Program-made: the position numbers and the translations under genes
Notes under the pieces: model-generated
Seen by the model: only the letters and a program-made list of their open reading frames with translations
What the model was told of the DNA's origin: nothing
Databases searched by the model: none
Shown: piece after piece, positions 1 to 9,131 of the stretch
How positions within the stretch are numbered: position 1 is the stretch's first letter
How the letters are laid out: every line of letters begins with the position of its first letter
DNA from: Gemmobacter sp. 24YEA27
GTDB taxonomy: Bacteria; Pseudomonadota; Alphaproteobacteria; Rhodobacterales; Rhodobacteraceae
Assembly (NCBI RefSeq): GCF_030052995.1
Contig: NZ_JASJPW010000001.1
Location: 554,501 to 618,500 of the forward strand
DNA length: 64,000 nucleotides
Direction: 5' to 3'

Positions 1-1
1 G

Positions 2-640
2 ACCGGCGCCTATGCCGGCATCCTGAACGGCGGCTCTTCGGTAACGCCTTATGGTCTGCGCGCGCTGAAGCTCCGGGGCGAAAATGACGAGCTCTTTGGC
101 AGCGGCGGCGGCATCGGCGAAAGGGTGATCTCGGAAACGGCCGCCCATGCGCTGATCTATATGATGACCGAGGTGATCAATTCCGGAACCGGCGCCCGCG
201 CCCGCCTCCCCGGCCGCGAGGCTGCCGGCAAAACCGGCACCACCAATTCGGCGCGCGATGCCTGGTTCGTGGGCTTCACTTCGGATTACGTGGTTGGCGT
301 CTGGCTTGGCTATGACGATAATCGCCCGCTGACCGGCGTGACCGGCGGCGGCCTGCCCGCAGATGTCTGGCGTGAGGTCATGATCCGGATCAACGAAGGC
401 GTCCCCCCGATGCCGCTTCCGAAAGAGATCCCGCCAAACACGGTCTCGGCCGGTGGATCCTTCGGCCCCTCCCCGGATATCGGTGGGGTCGACCGCCCGG
501 TCCTGCCCGAAGAAGTGCCCTATTTCGACGGCTCTAACGCGCCGGTCTACCAGGGCGGCTCGAACCAGCAAGGCGCTCCCGCCTCGCAAAACCAGGACGA
601 TATCGACCGCGCCGTTCGCGACGCAATGGGACTGAACTGA
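2..640 (+). CDS. mrcA: Penicillin-binding protein 1A, C-terminal part
   Basis: The gene begins before the window; an open frame from base 2 encodes the last 212 residues. It is the transpeptidase end of a bifunctional class A penicillin-binding protein, which polymerises and cross-links peptidoglycan on the outer face of the inner membrane. The third catalytic-box motif KTGTTN lies at 230-247, followed by the family's DAWFVGFT and VWLGYDDN segments. The tail is proline/glycine-rich and low in complexity, as is usual for the extreme C-terminus. The SxxK serine and the glycosyltransferase domain are outside the window, so full domain content is inferred from the family. Identification of the transpeptidase is secure; 1A rather than another class A protein is likely. 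Confidence 0.88.
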   Translation, partial: TGAYAGILNGGSSVTPYGLRALKLRGENDELFGSGGGIGERVISETAAHALIYMMTEVINSGTGARARLPGREAAGKTGTTNSARDAWFVGFTSDYVVGVWLGYDDNRPLTGVTGGGLPADVWREVMIRINEGVPPMPLPKEIPPNTVSAGGSFGPSPDIGGVDRPVLPEEVPYFDGSNAPVYQGGSNQQGAPASQNQDDIDRAVRDAMGLN

Positions 641-654
641 GCCCCGGTCTTCCT

Positions 655-700
655 CCTGACGGAAATACTCCACGGTGTGGGGAGGAGCCCCCCACCGCGG
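655..700. repeat. GC-rich hairpin element downstream of mrcA
   Basis: An A-rich box (ggaaatactcc at 661-671) is followed by an imperfect inverted repeat, CGGTGTGGGG paired with CCCCCCACCG (673-698). The same box-plus-GC-hairpin arrangement recurs around 8225-8290 and, in opposite orientation, inside cobN at 19880-19962. I read these as diverged copies of a small intergenic element. Family membership rests on pattern only. Confidence 0.4.
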
Positions 701-715
701 CCAAGGCCAAATGCA

Positions 716-744
716 AAAGGGCGGGACATTGTCCCGCCCTTTCC
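716..744. terminator. Bidirectional intrinsic terminator between mrcA and tyrB
   Basis: A perfect 12-bp stem, AAAGGGCGGGAC (716-727) with GTCCCGCCCTTT (731-742), closes a 3-base loop. T residues follow on both strands. It lies between convergent genes and can serve both. Confidence 0.8.
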
Positions 745-760
745 ACATCTGTCAGACCGC

Positions 761-1936
761 TCAGAGAACCGAGGCAATCGCCTTTGCCAGCACCGGCACG
801 GTCCCCTTGTTCAGCCCGGCGATATTGATCCGCGAATCGCCGACCATATAGACGCCGAACTCTTCGCGCAGCTTCACCACCTGCGCCTCGGACAGCCCGA
901 GCCGCGAGAACATGCCCCGATGATCCGCGACAAAGTCAAACCGGTCGGAATTGGTGGCCTTGCGCAGCTCGGATGCCAGCTGCTCGCGCAGGCCCAGCAT
1001 ATTGAGGCGCACTTCCTCCAGCTCGGCCTTCCAGTCGGCAGTCAGGGCCGCGTCTTCCAGGATCGTGGTCACGATCCGCGCGCCATGATCGGGCGGGAAG
1101 CTGAAGTTCTGGCGGTTGAGGAAGTTCAGATTGCCCTGCACCACCGCTTTGCGATCCGCTGATGTCAGCGCGATCAGCACGCCGGTCCGCTCGCGGTAGA
1201 TCCCGAAATTCTTCGAGCACGAGGCCGCGATCAGAACTTCATCAAAGGCCGCTGCGACTTTGCGGGTAGCCTCGGCATCCGCATCCAGCCCGTCGCCAAA
1301 GCCCTGATAGGCAAGATCGACCAGCGGCAGCGCCTTGCGGCTCTTCAGAACCGCAATCACCTCATCCCACTCAGCCTGCGACAGGTTCGCCCCGGTCGGG
1401 TTGTGGCAGCAGCCATGCAGCAGCACCACATCGCCCTCAGTCACCTGGCCGAGATCCTCGATCAGACCGGCGAAATCCAGCCCCGAGGTCTTCACGTCAA
1501 AATAGCGGTATTCCGCCATCGGCAGGCCAAGGAATTTCACCATAGACGGATGGTTCGGCCAGGTCGGCGCCGAAAGCCAGACCTTCGCCCCGGGCCGCGC
1601 AAGCTTTACCAGCTCGAACGCCTGACGCAGCGCGCCGGTGCCGCCGGGGGTCGAGATCGAGGCGGCACGATCCCCAAACCCATCGCCAAGGATCAGCGCG
1701 GTGATTGCCGCATTATAGGCGGGCTCGCCCGCGAGCGCGGTATAGGTCTTGGTGGTCTCGGCTTCCCAGATCTTCTTTTCGGCGGCCTTGACCGCGCGCA
1801 TCACCGGGGTGAGCCCGGTCGCGTCCTTGTAAACACCAACGCCAAGATCAATCTTGCCGTCCCGCTTGTCCTCGCGAAACATCGCGATCAGTTGCAGGAT
1901 CTTGTCCTGCGGCTGCTGGGTCAAAGCCTCAAGCAT
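761..1936 (-). CDS. tyrB: Aromatic/aspartate aminotransferase (class I)
   Basis: Pyridoxal-phosphate aminotransferase of 391 residues, cytosolic, transferring amino groups between aromatic or dicarboxylic amino acids and 2-oxoglutarate. The class I fold is complete: a GVGVYKD segment near residue 33, the HNPTG motif (178-182), the cofactor-binding VDLAYQG region (206-212) and the Schiff-base lysine in SCSKNFG (Lys242). The sequence closely resembles, from memory, the Paracoccus aromatic aminotransferase, which is why I favour tyrB over aspC; substrate preference cannot be proved by reading. It lies 61 bases downstream of sseA on the same strand and may be co-transcribed with it. The terminator at 716-744 closes the unit. 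Confidence 0.88.
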   Translation of the reverse strand: MLEALTQQPQDKILQLIAMFREDKRDGKIDLGVGVYKDATGLTPVMRAVKAAEKKIWEAETTKTYTALAGEPAYNAAITALILGDGFGDRAASISTPGGTGALRQAFELVKLARPGAKVWLSAPTWPNHPSMVKFLGLPMAEYRYFDVKTSGLDFAGLIEDLGQVTEGDVVLLHGCCHNPTGANLSQAEWDEVIAVLKSRKALPLVDLAYQGFGDGLDADAEATRKVAAAFDEVLIAASCSKNFGIYRERTGVLIALTSADRKAVVQGNLNFLNRQNFSFPPDHGARIVTTILEDAALTADWKAELEEVRLNMLGLREQLASELRKATNSDRFDFVADHRGMFSRLGLSEAQVVKLREEFGVYMVGDSRINIAGLNKGTVPVLAKAIASVL

Positions 1937-1997
1937 GTCTTCCTCACATCAGCGGGCCAGTCCCCGGCCCCATTGCGCCCGTTCCGGCGGCCTTGCC

Positions 1998-2873
1998 TTA
2001 TGCAGCGGGGCCCGTCTCGACCGGCAAATCCTCATACATGCCCCATTCGGCCCAGGAGCCATCATAAAGCGACCAGTTGCGATGCCCGATCCGCTCGAGC
2101 GCGAGCGCGAGGATCGCCGCCGACACGCCCGAGCCGCAGCTGGTGATCACCGGCTGCGCAAGGTCGATCCCCGCCTCCTGGAAAATCATCCGCAGGACGG
2201 CGGGGTCTTTCATGGTGCCATCCTGGTTCAGCAGATTGCCCCAGGGCAGGTTGCGCGACCCGGGAATGTGACCTGCGCGCAGACCGGGGCGCGGCTCCGG
2301 CGCCTCGCCGGCAAAACGCGCGGGCGCACGGGCATCAACCACCACTGCCTGTTTCAGCTTCGCGGCATGGGCGACCTGGGTCACGTCTTTCACCAGGTGG
2401 TTCTGGCGCTGCGTGGTCATATGGCGGTCGCGGATCACCGGCGGCAGGTCTTCGGTCTCGCGCCCTTCCGCCTGCCATTTCGGCAGGCCACCATCCAGCA
2501 CCGCGACATCGGTCTTGCCCATCAGGCGAAAGGTCCACCAGATCCGCGGCGCAGAAAAGATACCGGTCGAATCGTAGACCACAACCTGATGCCCGTCGCC
2601 GACCCCCATCGCCCGCATCCGGGACATGAATTTCTCGACCGGTGGCACCATATGCGGCAGGTTCGAGCGGTGATCCGAGATTTCGTCCAGGTCGAAGAAC
2701 CGTGCGCCCGGGATATGGGCCGCCTCATATTCCGCGCGCGCATTGCGCTCAGACGGCGGCAGGAACCAGCTTGCATCAAGCAGCCGCAGATCCGGGTCTT
2801 TCAGATGGCTGGCAAGCCAGTCTGTTGAGACCAGGGTATGTGGGTCATCCTTCGGGGCGGGGGTCAGCGACAT
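1998..2873 (-). CDS. sseA: 3-mercaptopyruvate sulfurtransferase (rhodanese family)
   Basis: Two-domain rhodanese of 291 residues that moves sulfur from 3-mercaptopyruvate or thiosulfate to an acceptor through a cysteine persulfide. The N-terminal domain is the inactive half. The C-terminal domain carries the active-site loop CGSGVSA with Cys246. The CGSG[VT] loop is typical of mercaptopyruvate sulfurtransferases, whereas thiosulfate sulfurtransferases usually have CRKGVT. HIPGA near residue 53 and HIPGSRN near 202 mark the two domains. It is probably transcribed ahead of tyrB. The start is the first ATG of the frame and gives family-normal length. Confidence 0.9.
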   Translation of the reverse strand: MSLTPAPKDDPHTLVSTDWLASHLKDPDLRLLDASWFLPPSERNARAEYEAAHIPGARFFDLDEISDHRSNLPHMVPPVEKFMSRMRAMGVGDGHQVVVYDSTGIFSAPRIWWTFRLMGKTDVAVLDGGLPKWQAEGRETEDLPPVIRDRHMTTQRQNHLVKDVTQVAHAAKLKQAVVVDARAPARFAGEAPEPRPGLRAGHIPGSRNLPWGNLLNQDGTMKDPAVLRMIFQEAGIDLAQPVITSCGSGVSAAILALALERIGHRNWSLYDGSWAEWGMYEDLPVETGPAA

Positions 2874-3089
2874 GGCGGCCTCAGGTCAAAGGGGGCGGAT
2901 CAACAGGCGGACCAAAAGCGGTCAGTTTCCTATAGCCCGCCTGTATGCGCGTGCAACCCCGCTCTGCCTGGCACAGGGCAGAGCAGGTGATCTTTGCCGG
3001 GAATTTCTGGCTACAGACCTGGACCGGCGGACCTTGCCCGGCAGATTTTGCACCCAGGTTTTGCGCCGGACATTTCCCGGGAACAAGAA

Positions 3090-3118
3090 ATCCCGCCCGG
3101 AGGCGATCCGGGCGGGAT
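3090..3118 (-). terminator. Terminator after the small hydrophobic gene
   Basis: A perfect 12-bp stem ATCCCGCCCGGA (3090-3101) / TCCGGGCGGGAT (3107-3118) with a 5-base loop. Read on the minus strand it is followed by TTTCTTG, so it ends transcription of the gene at 3175-3477. The rest of the 2874-3174 gap shows no credible gene and should hold the sseA promoter. Confidence 0.8.
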
Positions 3119-3174
3119 GGTTTCAGGATCACGACCCCAGAAAGGCTGGCGGTCAGGCAAAATCTGCCTTCGGC

Positions 3175-3477
3175 TTACTTCACCAGCGCGTTTTTGATCG
3201 CACCCACAATGGCCACGAGGATGCCGCCGCCGGCACCACCACCGACAATGCTCTGGAGGATGGTCGAGATGTCGAGACCGGAAGACGTCGCAGCCGCCGC
3301 GGCCTCACCTGCACCGCCGAGGCCCAGCATGGACAGGATCTGCCCGCCGCCGACGCCGCCGAGAAGGCCTACCACCGAATTGAGGATCGGGCCCATATTG
3401 AGGTTCTTCAACGCAGATCCGGCCGCGTTGCCGCCGATAAGACCGGCAACGAGCTGGATGATAAGTGACATATCCAT
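3175..3477 (-). CDS. Small Gly/Ala-rich hydrophobic protein
   Basis: A 100-residue protein of unknown function. It is made almost entirely of Gly, Ala, Leu, Ile, Val and Ser, with two stretches that could be membrane-inserted or amphipathic: an N-terminal LIIQLVAGLIGG segment and a C-terminal glycine-rich helix ending in Lys. There are no cysteines and no cleavable signal peptide. The ATG at 3477 is chosen because AGGGA lies upstream at normal distance; an in-frame ATG two codons later (3471) is also possible. It is flanked by a strong terminator and by smpB about 160 bases upstream, so it is probably monocistronic. Its look recalls Rhodobacterales hypothetical membrane proteins, but I do not assign a function. 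Confidence 0.65.
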   Translation of the reverse strand: MDMSLIIQLVAGLIGGNAAGSALKNLNMGPILNSVVGLLGGVGGGQILSMLGLGGAGEAAAAATSSGLDISTILQSIVGGGAGGGILVAIVGAIKNALVK

Positions 3478-3636
3478 GATGACTATCCCTGCAAAGGGCC
3501 GGTGTGATCCGGCCTCACACCCGGAAAATGGCGTAAAATTGCTCACCGGGCAGGGGGAATACTGCCTGAACCTTCCCATCCTGGCAAATGTTGTGTCAAA
3601 GCGGCCGCTGGCTACAAGATCGGCCCTTCTGCAGGA

Positions 3637-4119
3637 TCAGAGCTGGTGACCCTGTTTCATGATCCGCGCCTTCTGGCGATCCCAGTCGCGTTTGGCGCTG
3701 GTATCGCGCTTGTCGGCATTGTTCTTGCCCTTGGCCACACCGAGCGCGATCTTCACCATGCCGCGCTCGTTGAAATACATCCGCAAGGGTACGATGGTCA
3801 TCCCCTCGCGCCTGGTCGCATTCCAGAGCCGCGACAGTTCTTTCTTTGACACCAGCAGCTTGCGGCGGCGGCGCTCGTCATGGCTGTCCCAGGCATTCGA
3901 CTGTTTGTAAGGCGCAATATAGCCGTTGATCAGCCAGAGCTCGCCGCCTTCGACCGAGGCATAGCTGTCGGCAATGTTCGATCCGCCGATCCGCAGGCTC
4001 TTGACTTCGGACCCCTGGAGGATGATCCCGGCCTCGAGGTCGCTTTCGATATGATATTCGAACCGCGCCCGGCGGTTGTCAGCGATGAGTTTGGAATTGG
4101 GATCGTGTTTCTTCTGCAT
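3637..4119 (-). CDS. smpB: SsrA-binding protein SmpB
   Basis: The 160-residue partner of tmRNA in trans-translation. It binds the tRNA-like domain of SsrA and takes the place of the codon-anticodon helix on stalled ribosomes. Family hallmarks are visible: [10 protein letters not shown] near the start, the GSEVKSLR strand (about residues 37-44), a [10 protein letters not shown] segment, and a basic C-terminal tail ([18 protein letters not shown]) that enters the mRNA channel. Length and layout are normal. No ssrA gene is visible in the window. Confidence 0.97.
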   Translation of the reverse strand: MQKKHDPNSKLIADNRRARFEYHIESDLEAGIILQGSEVKSLRIGGSNIADSYASVEGGELWLINGYIAPYKQSNAWDSHDERRRRKLLVSKKELSRLWNATRREGMTIVPLRMYFNERGMVKIALGVAKGKNNADKRDTSAKRDWDRQKARIMKQGHQL

Positions 4120-4155
4120 GATCGGGCAGAGATAGGGGATGGCGGGCGCTGAGTA

Positions 4156-4186
4156 AAGAAGCGCGCCCCTCTCCGGCGCGCGCTTT
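4156..4186 (-). terminator. GC-rich terminator after EamA gene
   Basis: Directly after the stop at 4187-4189, the minus strand reads AAAGCGCGC...GCGCGCTTCTTT, an imperfect GC stem of about 9 bp followed by CTTT. It probably ends the dapA/EamA side before smpB. Confidence 0.55.
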
Positions 4187-5068
4187 TCATACTTCTGTGG
4201 CGGCTTTGCGCGCGCGGATCAGGGTATAAAGCCCGCTCGCGACGATAATGGCACTGCCAAGCAGGGTCAGGTGATCGGGCCGCTCGGCAAGGAAGATCAC
4301 CGCAAGGATCATCGCAAAGACGAGGCGGGTATAGCGGAAGGGCGTTACGGCCGAGACCTCGCCCGTGCGCATGGCGGCGGTCAGCGCATTATAGCCCAGA
4401 AGGCCGAAAAGCGTGGCGCCGAGGATCAGGCCGGCTCCGGTCGGGTCGGGCCAATGGGCGCCGCCGGTGTAAGACAGGACGATCAGCCCGGCAATTCCGA
4501 GCATCGAGAAGCCAAGGATCCCGAGCTGCCGGTTCGACATGGTCTTCGGCGCGGCGCGGGTGGCGAGATCGCGCCCGGCAAAGCCCGCCATGCCCGCCAC
4601 CGCGAGGAGCGACATCGGCGAGAAGCCGTCGAGCCCGGGTCTGAGGACGATCATCACCCCAAGAAACCCAACCGCAACCGCCGACCAGCGCCGCCAGCCA
4701 ACCTTTTCGCCAAAGATAAGCGCCGCTCCGGCAAGAACCACGAGCGGCGTCGCCTGAAGAATGGCAACCGTGGTGGGCATGGAAGTCAGCGCAATGGCGA
4801 GACTGTAGAACAGCCGCCCCGCGATCTCGAATCCTGACCGCACAAGCATAGCGGAAGACAGAAAGACCCGCGGAAAGACGGATTCGCGCGCGGCGCGCGC
4901 CATGAGCGCGAAGACCATGGCGCCGCCAAAGCCCATGATCGCCATGACCTGGCCGACCGGCACATGGGCAGAGGCCTTGCGGATAAAGAGATCCTCGACC
5001 GCAAAGCCCGCCATGGCCAGCGTCATCAGGGCCGCGCCCCGCAGATTTGGCGTGATGCCCTCGGTCAT
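4187..5068 (-). CDS. EamA/DMT-family membrane transporter
   Basis: A 293-residue polytopic inner-membrane protein with about ten predicted hydrophobic helices arranged as two EamA repeats, the drug/metabolite transporter (DMT) layout. Recognisable features are the N-terminal [23 protein letters not shown] helix pattern, the central [21 protein letters not shown] segment ending repeat one, and [23 protein letters not shown] ending repeat two. DMT proteins export metabolites or amino acids; the substrate cannot be read from sequence. It lies downstream of dapA but is separated from it by two hairpins, so co-transcription is doubtful. Confidence 0.85.
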   Translation of the reverse strand: MTEGITPNLRGAALMTLAMAGFAVEDLFIRKASAHVPVGQVMAIMGFGGAMVFALMARAARESVFPRVFLSSAMLVRSGFEIAGRLFYSLAIALTSMPTTVAILQATPLVVLAGAALIFGEKVGWRRWSAVAVGFLGVMIVLRPGLDGFSPMSLLAVAGMAGFAGRDLATRAAPKTMSNRQLGILGFSMLGIAGLIVLSYTGGAHWPDPTGAGLILGATLFGLLGYNALTAAMRTGEVSAVTPFRYTRLVFAMILAVIFLAERPDHLTLLGSAIIVASGLYTLIRARKAATEV

Positions 5069-5078
5069 CCCGCGCGAC

Positions 5079-5125
5079 CCCGGAGTTTTATGAAAACTCC
5101 GGGCCGGTTCCTGTGCAGGAACCGG
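5079..5125. terminator. Tandem perfect hairpins between dapA and EamA gene
   Basis: Two back-to-back perfect stems: CCCGGAGTTTT (5079-5089) / AAAACTCCGGG (5093-5103) with a 3-base loop, and CCGGTTCCTG (5104-5113) / CAGGAACCGG (5116-5125) with a 2-base loop. They begin four bases past the dapA stop codon and should terminate or attenuate dapA transcription. Confidence 0.7.
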
Positions 5126-5128
5126 GCG

Positions 5129-6004
5129 CTAGTTGAGAAGACCGGCATGGGTCATGGCCGCGCGGATCTTTGCTTTCGTATCATCGCTCAGACCGACCAG
5201 TGGCAGCCGGACCTCTTCGCTGCACCGCCCCAGAAGTGAGAGTGCATATTTCGCACCAACAAGACCCGGCTCGATGAACAGCGCCTCATGCAGCGGGAAA
5301 AGTCGGTCCTGGTAGTCAAGCGCCGTGCGGAAGTCACCTCGCAGCGTGGCCGCCTGGAATTCGGCACAGAGCTTCGGCGCCACATTGGCCGTGACCGAAA
5401 TCGCGCCGCAGCCGCCATGGGCGTTGAAGGCCAGCGCGGTATCGTCATTGCCGGACAGCTGGATGAAATCTGCGCCGCAGGTCTCGCGCTGCTGGCTGAC
5501 CTTGCCGATATTGCCGGTCGCGTCTTTCACACCGACGATTCGCGGCAGCTTAGCCAGCTCGCCCATCGTCGCGGGCGACATGTCGATCACCGAACGGCCC
5601 GGAATATTATAGATGATGATCGGCAGGGTGCTGGCCTCATGCAGGGCTTTGTAATGCGCGATCAGCCCGGCCTGGTTCGGCTTGTTGTAATAAGGGGTCA
5701 CGACCAGAGCGGCATCGGCACCGACGCGCTCGGCATGGCGGATCAGCCGGATGCCCTCGACCGTGCTGTTCGAGCCGGCGCCCGCGATCACCGGCACCCG
5801 GCCGGCCGCGAATGTCACCACGGCCTCGACCACGGCCTCGTGCTCTTCATGGCTCAGCGTTGGGCTCTCGCCGGTGGTGCCGACGGGAACCAGCCCGGTC
5901 GAACCCTCGGCAATCTGCCAGTCGACAAGTTTCTTGAGCATGTCCATATCCACGGCGCCGTCCTTGAACGGCGTAACCAAAGCGGGAATCGACCCCTGGA
6001 TCAT
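5129..6004 (-). CDS. dapA: 4-Hydroxy-tetrahydrodipicolinate synthase
   Basis: Cytosolic class I aldolase of 291 residues that condenses pyruvate with aspartate semialdehyde, the first committed step of lysine/meso-diaminopimelate synthesis. The TIM-barrel signatures are intact: GTTGE (42-46) with the catalytic threonines, YYNKP near residue 106, the catalytic tyrosine in IYNIPGR (Tyr132), and the Schiff-base lysine in GVKDATGN (Lys160). The ATG at 6004 is preceded by GAGGAG at ideal spacing, and an upstream in-frame extension has no family support. It diverges from the lytic transglycosylase gene; the 240-base gap between them holds both promoters. Confidence 0.95.
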   Translation of the reverse strand: MIQGSIPALVTPFKDGAVDMDMLKKLVDWQIAEGSTGLVPVGTTGESPTLSHEEHEAVVEAVVTFAAGRVPVIAGAGSNSTVEGIRLIRHAERVGADAALVVTPYYNKPNQAGLIAHYKALHEASTLPIIIYNIPGRSVIDMSPATMGELAKLPRIVGVKDATGNIGKVSQQRETCGADFIQLSGNDDTALAFNAHGGCGAISVTANVAPKLCAEFQAATLRGDFRTALDYQDRLFPLHEALFIEPGLVGAKYALSLLGRCSEEVRLPLVGLSDDTKAKIRAAMTHAGLLN

Positions 6005-6247
6005 GGCACGCGTCTCCTCATCTGGGGGCCCTTTTCGCCCCTGGCTGCAACGGACTTTCCTTAACCTTGCAATTGCGCCTTGCCAAGCACTGCATGAGTG
6101 CACCGGCAGGAGAGGCTCGGGCACAGATCCGCGGCCAGGACGGCGCCCTTACTCACGGGCAAGATCTGGCATGCGCCCGCAGGGCCGGGCCGCTGCTGAC
6201 AGGAACGTGGCTTGTGGCGATCCGGCCTCTTTGGCAGACTCCGCCCC

Positions 6248-8224
6248 ATGACCTTTCTCATCCACCGCCTCCGCATCCTGACTCTGGTTCTCCCGGCTCT
6301 GCTTTCTCGGGTTCTGATCATCCCGGCCCTGATCATCACGCCCCTGTTCCTACCGGCCGCGGCCCGCGCCGATCAGGTGCAGGAGATGCGCAGCGCGCTT
6401 GAGCTGGTGCGCAAGAAAGACTGGCCGGGGGCGCTTGCCGCCTCTCAGGACGGCCTGGTGAGGGATTTTGTCATCTGGAGCCAGCTGCGGGACGGCGATG
6501 GCCGGCTGGGCGATTACGAAGCCTTCCTCGCGCGGCGGGGCGACTGGCCGGGTCTTGCCCTCTTGCGGCAAAAGGGCGAGGAGGCGGTGGCCAGGTCCGA
6601 GACGCCATCGCGGGTGGTCGGCTATTTCCGCGCCTCGCCACCGCGCAGCGGCACCGGCGCCCTGGCCCTGGTGCGGGCCTATAAGGCGCTTGGCCAGATC
6701 GGCATGGCCGAGACCGAAGCGATGCGGGCCTGGGCAGAGCTTTCGCTCACCGCCGATCAGGAGGCCGAGCTGCAGGTCCTGATGCCCGATGCGGTGGCGA
6801 TGGTGAATGATCTGCGGCTGGAAAACCTGCTCTGGGAGGGGCGGCGTGCCGAGGCGCTCCGGATGCTGCCCCGGGTGCCGGAGGCAAAGCGCAAACTCGC
6901 CGAGGCGCGGCTTGCCTTGCGCGCCGGTCAGCCCGGGGTCGACGGGCTGGTCGCGGCGGTCCCCGAGGCACTGAAATCCGATCCGGGCCTCAGCTATGAG
7001 CGGTTCTTGTGGCGGATGAAGCGGGATCTCTATGCGGAATCGGCAGAGCTGATCCTGTCGGTCGCGCCGGAAAACCTTGGCCGCCCCGAGGAATGGGCGC
7101 CGCGGCGCGCGCTGCTGGCGCGCTGGCTGATGCGCCAGGGGCGTGCGCAGGATGCTTACCGGGTGGCGGCGCGGCACGGGATGACAGCGGGCGGCGCTTA
7201 CGCCGATCTGGAATTTCTGGCGGGCTTTATCGCGCTGAGGAAGCTGAACGACCCCGAAACCGCGCTGAAACATTTCGCGCATCTGCGGGCCGGGGTTTCC
7301 ACCGCGATCTCGGTCTCGCGTGCCGATTACTGGCAGGGCCGCGCCGATGAGGCCGCCGGCCGGGCCGAGAGCGCAAAGGCGCATTTCCAGCGCGCGGCGC
7401 AACATCAGACCGCCTATTACGGGCTTTTATCGGCAGAAAAACTCGGGCTGTCGCTGGATCCTCAGCTTTTGAACGATGCGCCGGCCTCGGGCTGGCGGCA
7501 ATCGTCTTTCGCCGGGTCTTCGGTTCTGGCGATGGGGCGGCTTATGCTCTCGGCCGGAAACCGGGTCGAGGGAAAGCGGTTTCTCCTGCATCTCGCCGAG
7601 GGGCAGGACGCAAGGGGCATCGCCCAGCTCGCCGAGATGGCGCTGGAGATGGGTCAGCCGCATATCGCGCTGGTGCTGGCGAAACAGGCGGCAGAGCGGG
7701 GCGCGATCCTGCCCCGCACCTATTACCCGGTGCCGGACCTCGTGCCGGACGGGTTGCATGTCAGCCGCGCGCTGGCGCTTGCCATTGCGCGGCGTGAAAG
7801 CGAATTCGAGCCGATGGCGCGTTCGGGCGCGGATGCGCGCGGGCTGATGCAGGTTCTGCCCGAGACCGCCGCGCGGATGGCCAAGGGGCTGGGCCTGGAA
7901 TATTCGCTGTCGCGGCTTTATGACCCGGGGTTCAACACCCAGGTCGGTTCGGCCTATCTGGCGAAGATGGTCGAGGAATTCGGGCCCTCGATTGCGCTGA
8001 TCGCCTCGGGCTATAATGCCGGGCCCGGGCGGCCGCGCCGCTGGATCGGCGAGCTTGGCGACCCGCGCCTGCCGGAGGTGGATGTGGTCGACTGGGTCGA
8101 GATGATCCCGATCGGCGAGACCCGGACCTATGTGATGCGGGTGGTCGAAGGCGTGGTGATCTACCGCGCGAAACTGCGCGGGACGGTGGGGCCGGTCCGG
8201 GTGACGGCAGAGCTGAAGGGCTGA
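6248..8224 (+). CDS. Soluble lytic murein transglycosylase
   Basis: Periplasmic peptidoglycan lyase of about 658 residues. An N-terminal hydrophobic signal segment ends in AAARA-DQ, a good signal-peptidase site. A long alpha-helical superhelical region (about residues 60-470) follows, rich in TPR-like Leu/Ala helices. The C-terminal SLT domain has the catalytic glutamate in RRESEFEP (Glu517), then GLMQVLPETA and YNAGPGR, the family's motif order. It cleaves MurNAc-GlcNAc bonds to make 1,6-anhydro ends. A GTG at 6212 would extend the protein by 12 residues; I prefer the ATG because it starts directly at the signal peptide. The slt symbol is plausible but paralogues exist. Confidence 0.9.
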   Translation: MTFLIHRLRILTLVLPALLSRVLIIPALIITPLFLPAAARADQVQEMRSALELVRKKDWPGALAASQDGLVRDFVIWSQLRDGDGRLGDYEAFLARRGDWPGLALLRQKGEEAVARSETPSRVVGYFRASPPRSGTGALALVRAYKALGQIGMAETEAMRAWAELSLTADQEAELQVLMPDAVAMVNDLRLENLLWEGRRAEALRMLPRVPEAKRKLAEARLALRAGQPGVDGLVAAVPEALKSDPGLSYERFLWRMKRDLYAESAELILSVAPENLGRPEEWAPRRALLARWLMRQGRAQDAYRVAARHGMTAGGAYADLEFLAGFIALRKLNDPETALKHFAHLRAGVSTAISVSRADYWQGRADEAAGRAESAKAHFQRAAQHQTAYYGLLSAEKLGLSLDPQLLNDAPASGWRQSSFAGSSVLAMGRLMLSAGNRVEGKRFLLHLAEGQDARGIAQLAEMALEMGQPHIALVLAKQAAERGAILPRTYYPVPDLVPDGLHVSRALALAIARRESEFEPMARSGADARGLMQVLPETAARMAKGLGLEYSLSRLYDPGFNTQVGSAYLAKMVEEFGPSIALIASGYNAGPGRPRRWIGELGDPRLPEVDVVDWVEMIPIGETRTYVMRVVEGVVIYRAKLRGTVGPVRVTAELKG

Positions 8225-8338
8225 GGCCGGTGGCTCCGGCGGGCGGCACCTGCCTCCGGCGCGGGTATTCAGGTCAGGCGGAAACTGGCAGGCAGGCTTT
8301 TCATTCCCGGCCGAAGCTGGTTTCTGGCGCGGGAATGG

Positions 8339-9114
8339 ATGCAGGGGGGTGGTGCTTTGGAACTTAGTCTGGTCGGTATTGGCACCGGCAATCCGGACCA
8401 TCTCACCTTGCAGGCGGTGAAGGCGCTGAATGCGGCCGATCTGATCCTGATCCCAGAGAAAGGCGAAGACAAAGCCGATCTTGCCGATCTGCGCCGCCAG
8501 ATCTGCGCGGATCTCGTGACGCGGCCCGGGGTGATCGTGGCGGGCTTTGCCATGCCGGTGCGGGATCCGGCCAACCCCTCTTACCTCGCGCGGTGAATGA
8601 CTGGCATGATGCGATTGCCGGGGCCTGGGCGGCGGCGATTGACGCGCATCCCGGGGTGCAGCGGGTGGCGCTGATGGTCTGGGGCGATCCGGCGCTTTAC
8701 GACAGCACCTTGCGGATTGCCGCGCGGCTGGGCAAGCTGCGCGACGTCTCGATCTCGGTGGTGCCGGGGATCATGTCACCGCAGGTGCTGGCCGCTGCGC
8801 ATCGCATTCCGCTGAACGGGCTTGGCGCGCCGTTTCTGGTGACCACAGGGCGGCGGCTGCGCGAAGAGGGCTGGCCCGAGGGCGTCGAGCGGCTAGTGGT
8901 GATGCTGGATGGCAGCTGTGCCTTTCAGAATCTGGCGCCCGAAGGCATCTCGATCTGGTGGGGCGCCTTTGTCGGCATGGCGAATGAGATCACCGAAGCC
9001 GGACCGCTGGCCGAGGCGGGGCCGCGTATCCTCGCCCGGCGCGAAGCGGCACGGGCCGAGCACGGCTGGCTCATGGATATCTATATTCTGGACCGGACAT
9101 CCCCGGCGGCATAA
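8339..9114 (+). pseudogene. cobF: Precorrin-6A synthase (deacetylating), frameshifted
   Basis: CobF uses S-adenosylmethionine to methylate C1 of precorrin-5 and release acetate, a step of the aerobic pathway. Two overlapping frames (8339-8596 and 8593-9114) together give a full 258-residue CobF. The first ends in NPSYLAR and the second resumes with VNDWHDAIAGAW. Adding one base to the GG at 8592-8593 restores a continuous protein. The N-terminal LVGIGTGNPDHLT is the SAM-binding GxGxG motif, and LMVWGDPALYDSTLR is the second conserved block. A TTG at 8357 preceded by AGGGGGG is an alternative start. The gene converges on cbtA. A real translational split is possible but less likely than a missing base. 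Confidence 0.85.
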
Positions 9115-9131
9115 GCCGCCGGGAAGCTGGT

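Noticed and set aside
677..2828. Long open frames on the plus strand opposite tyrB and sseA
   Set aside because: They are antisense shadows in very GC-rich genes. They lack ribosome sites and family features, while the minus-strand frames encode complete known enzymes.
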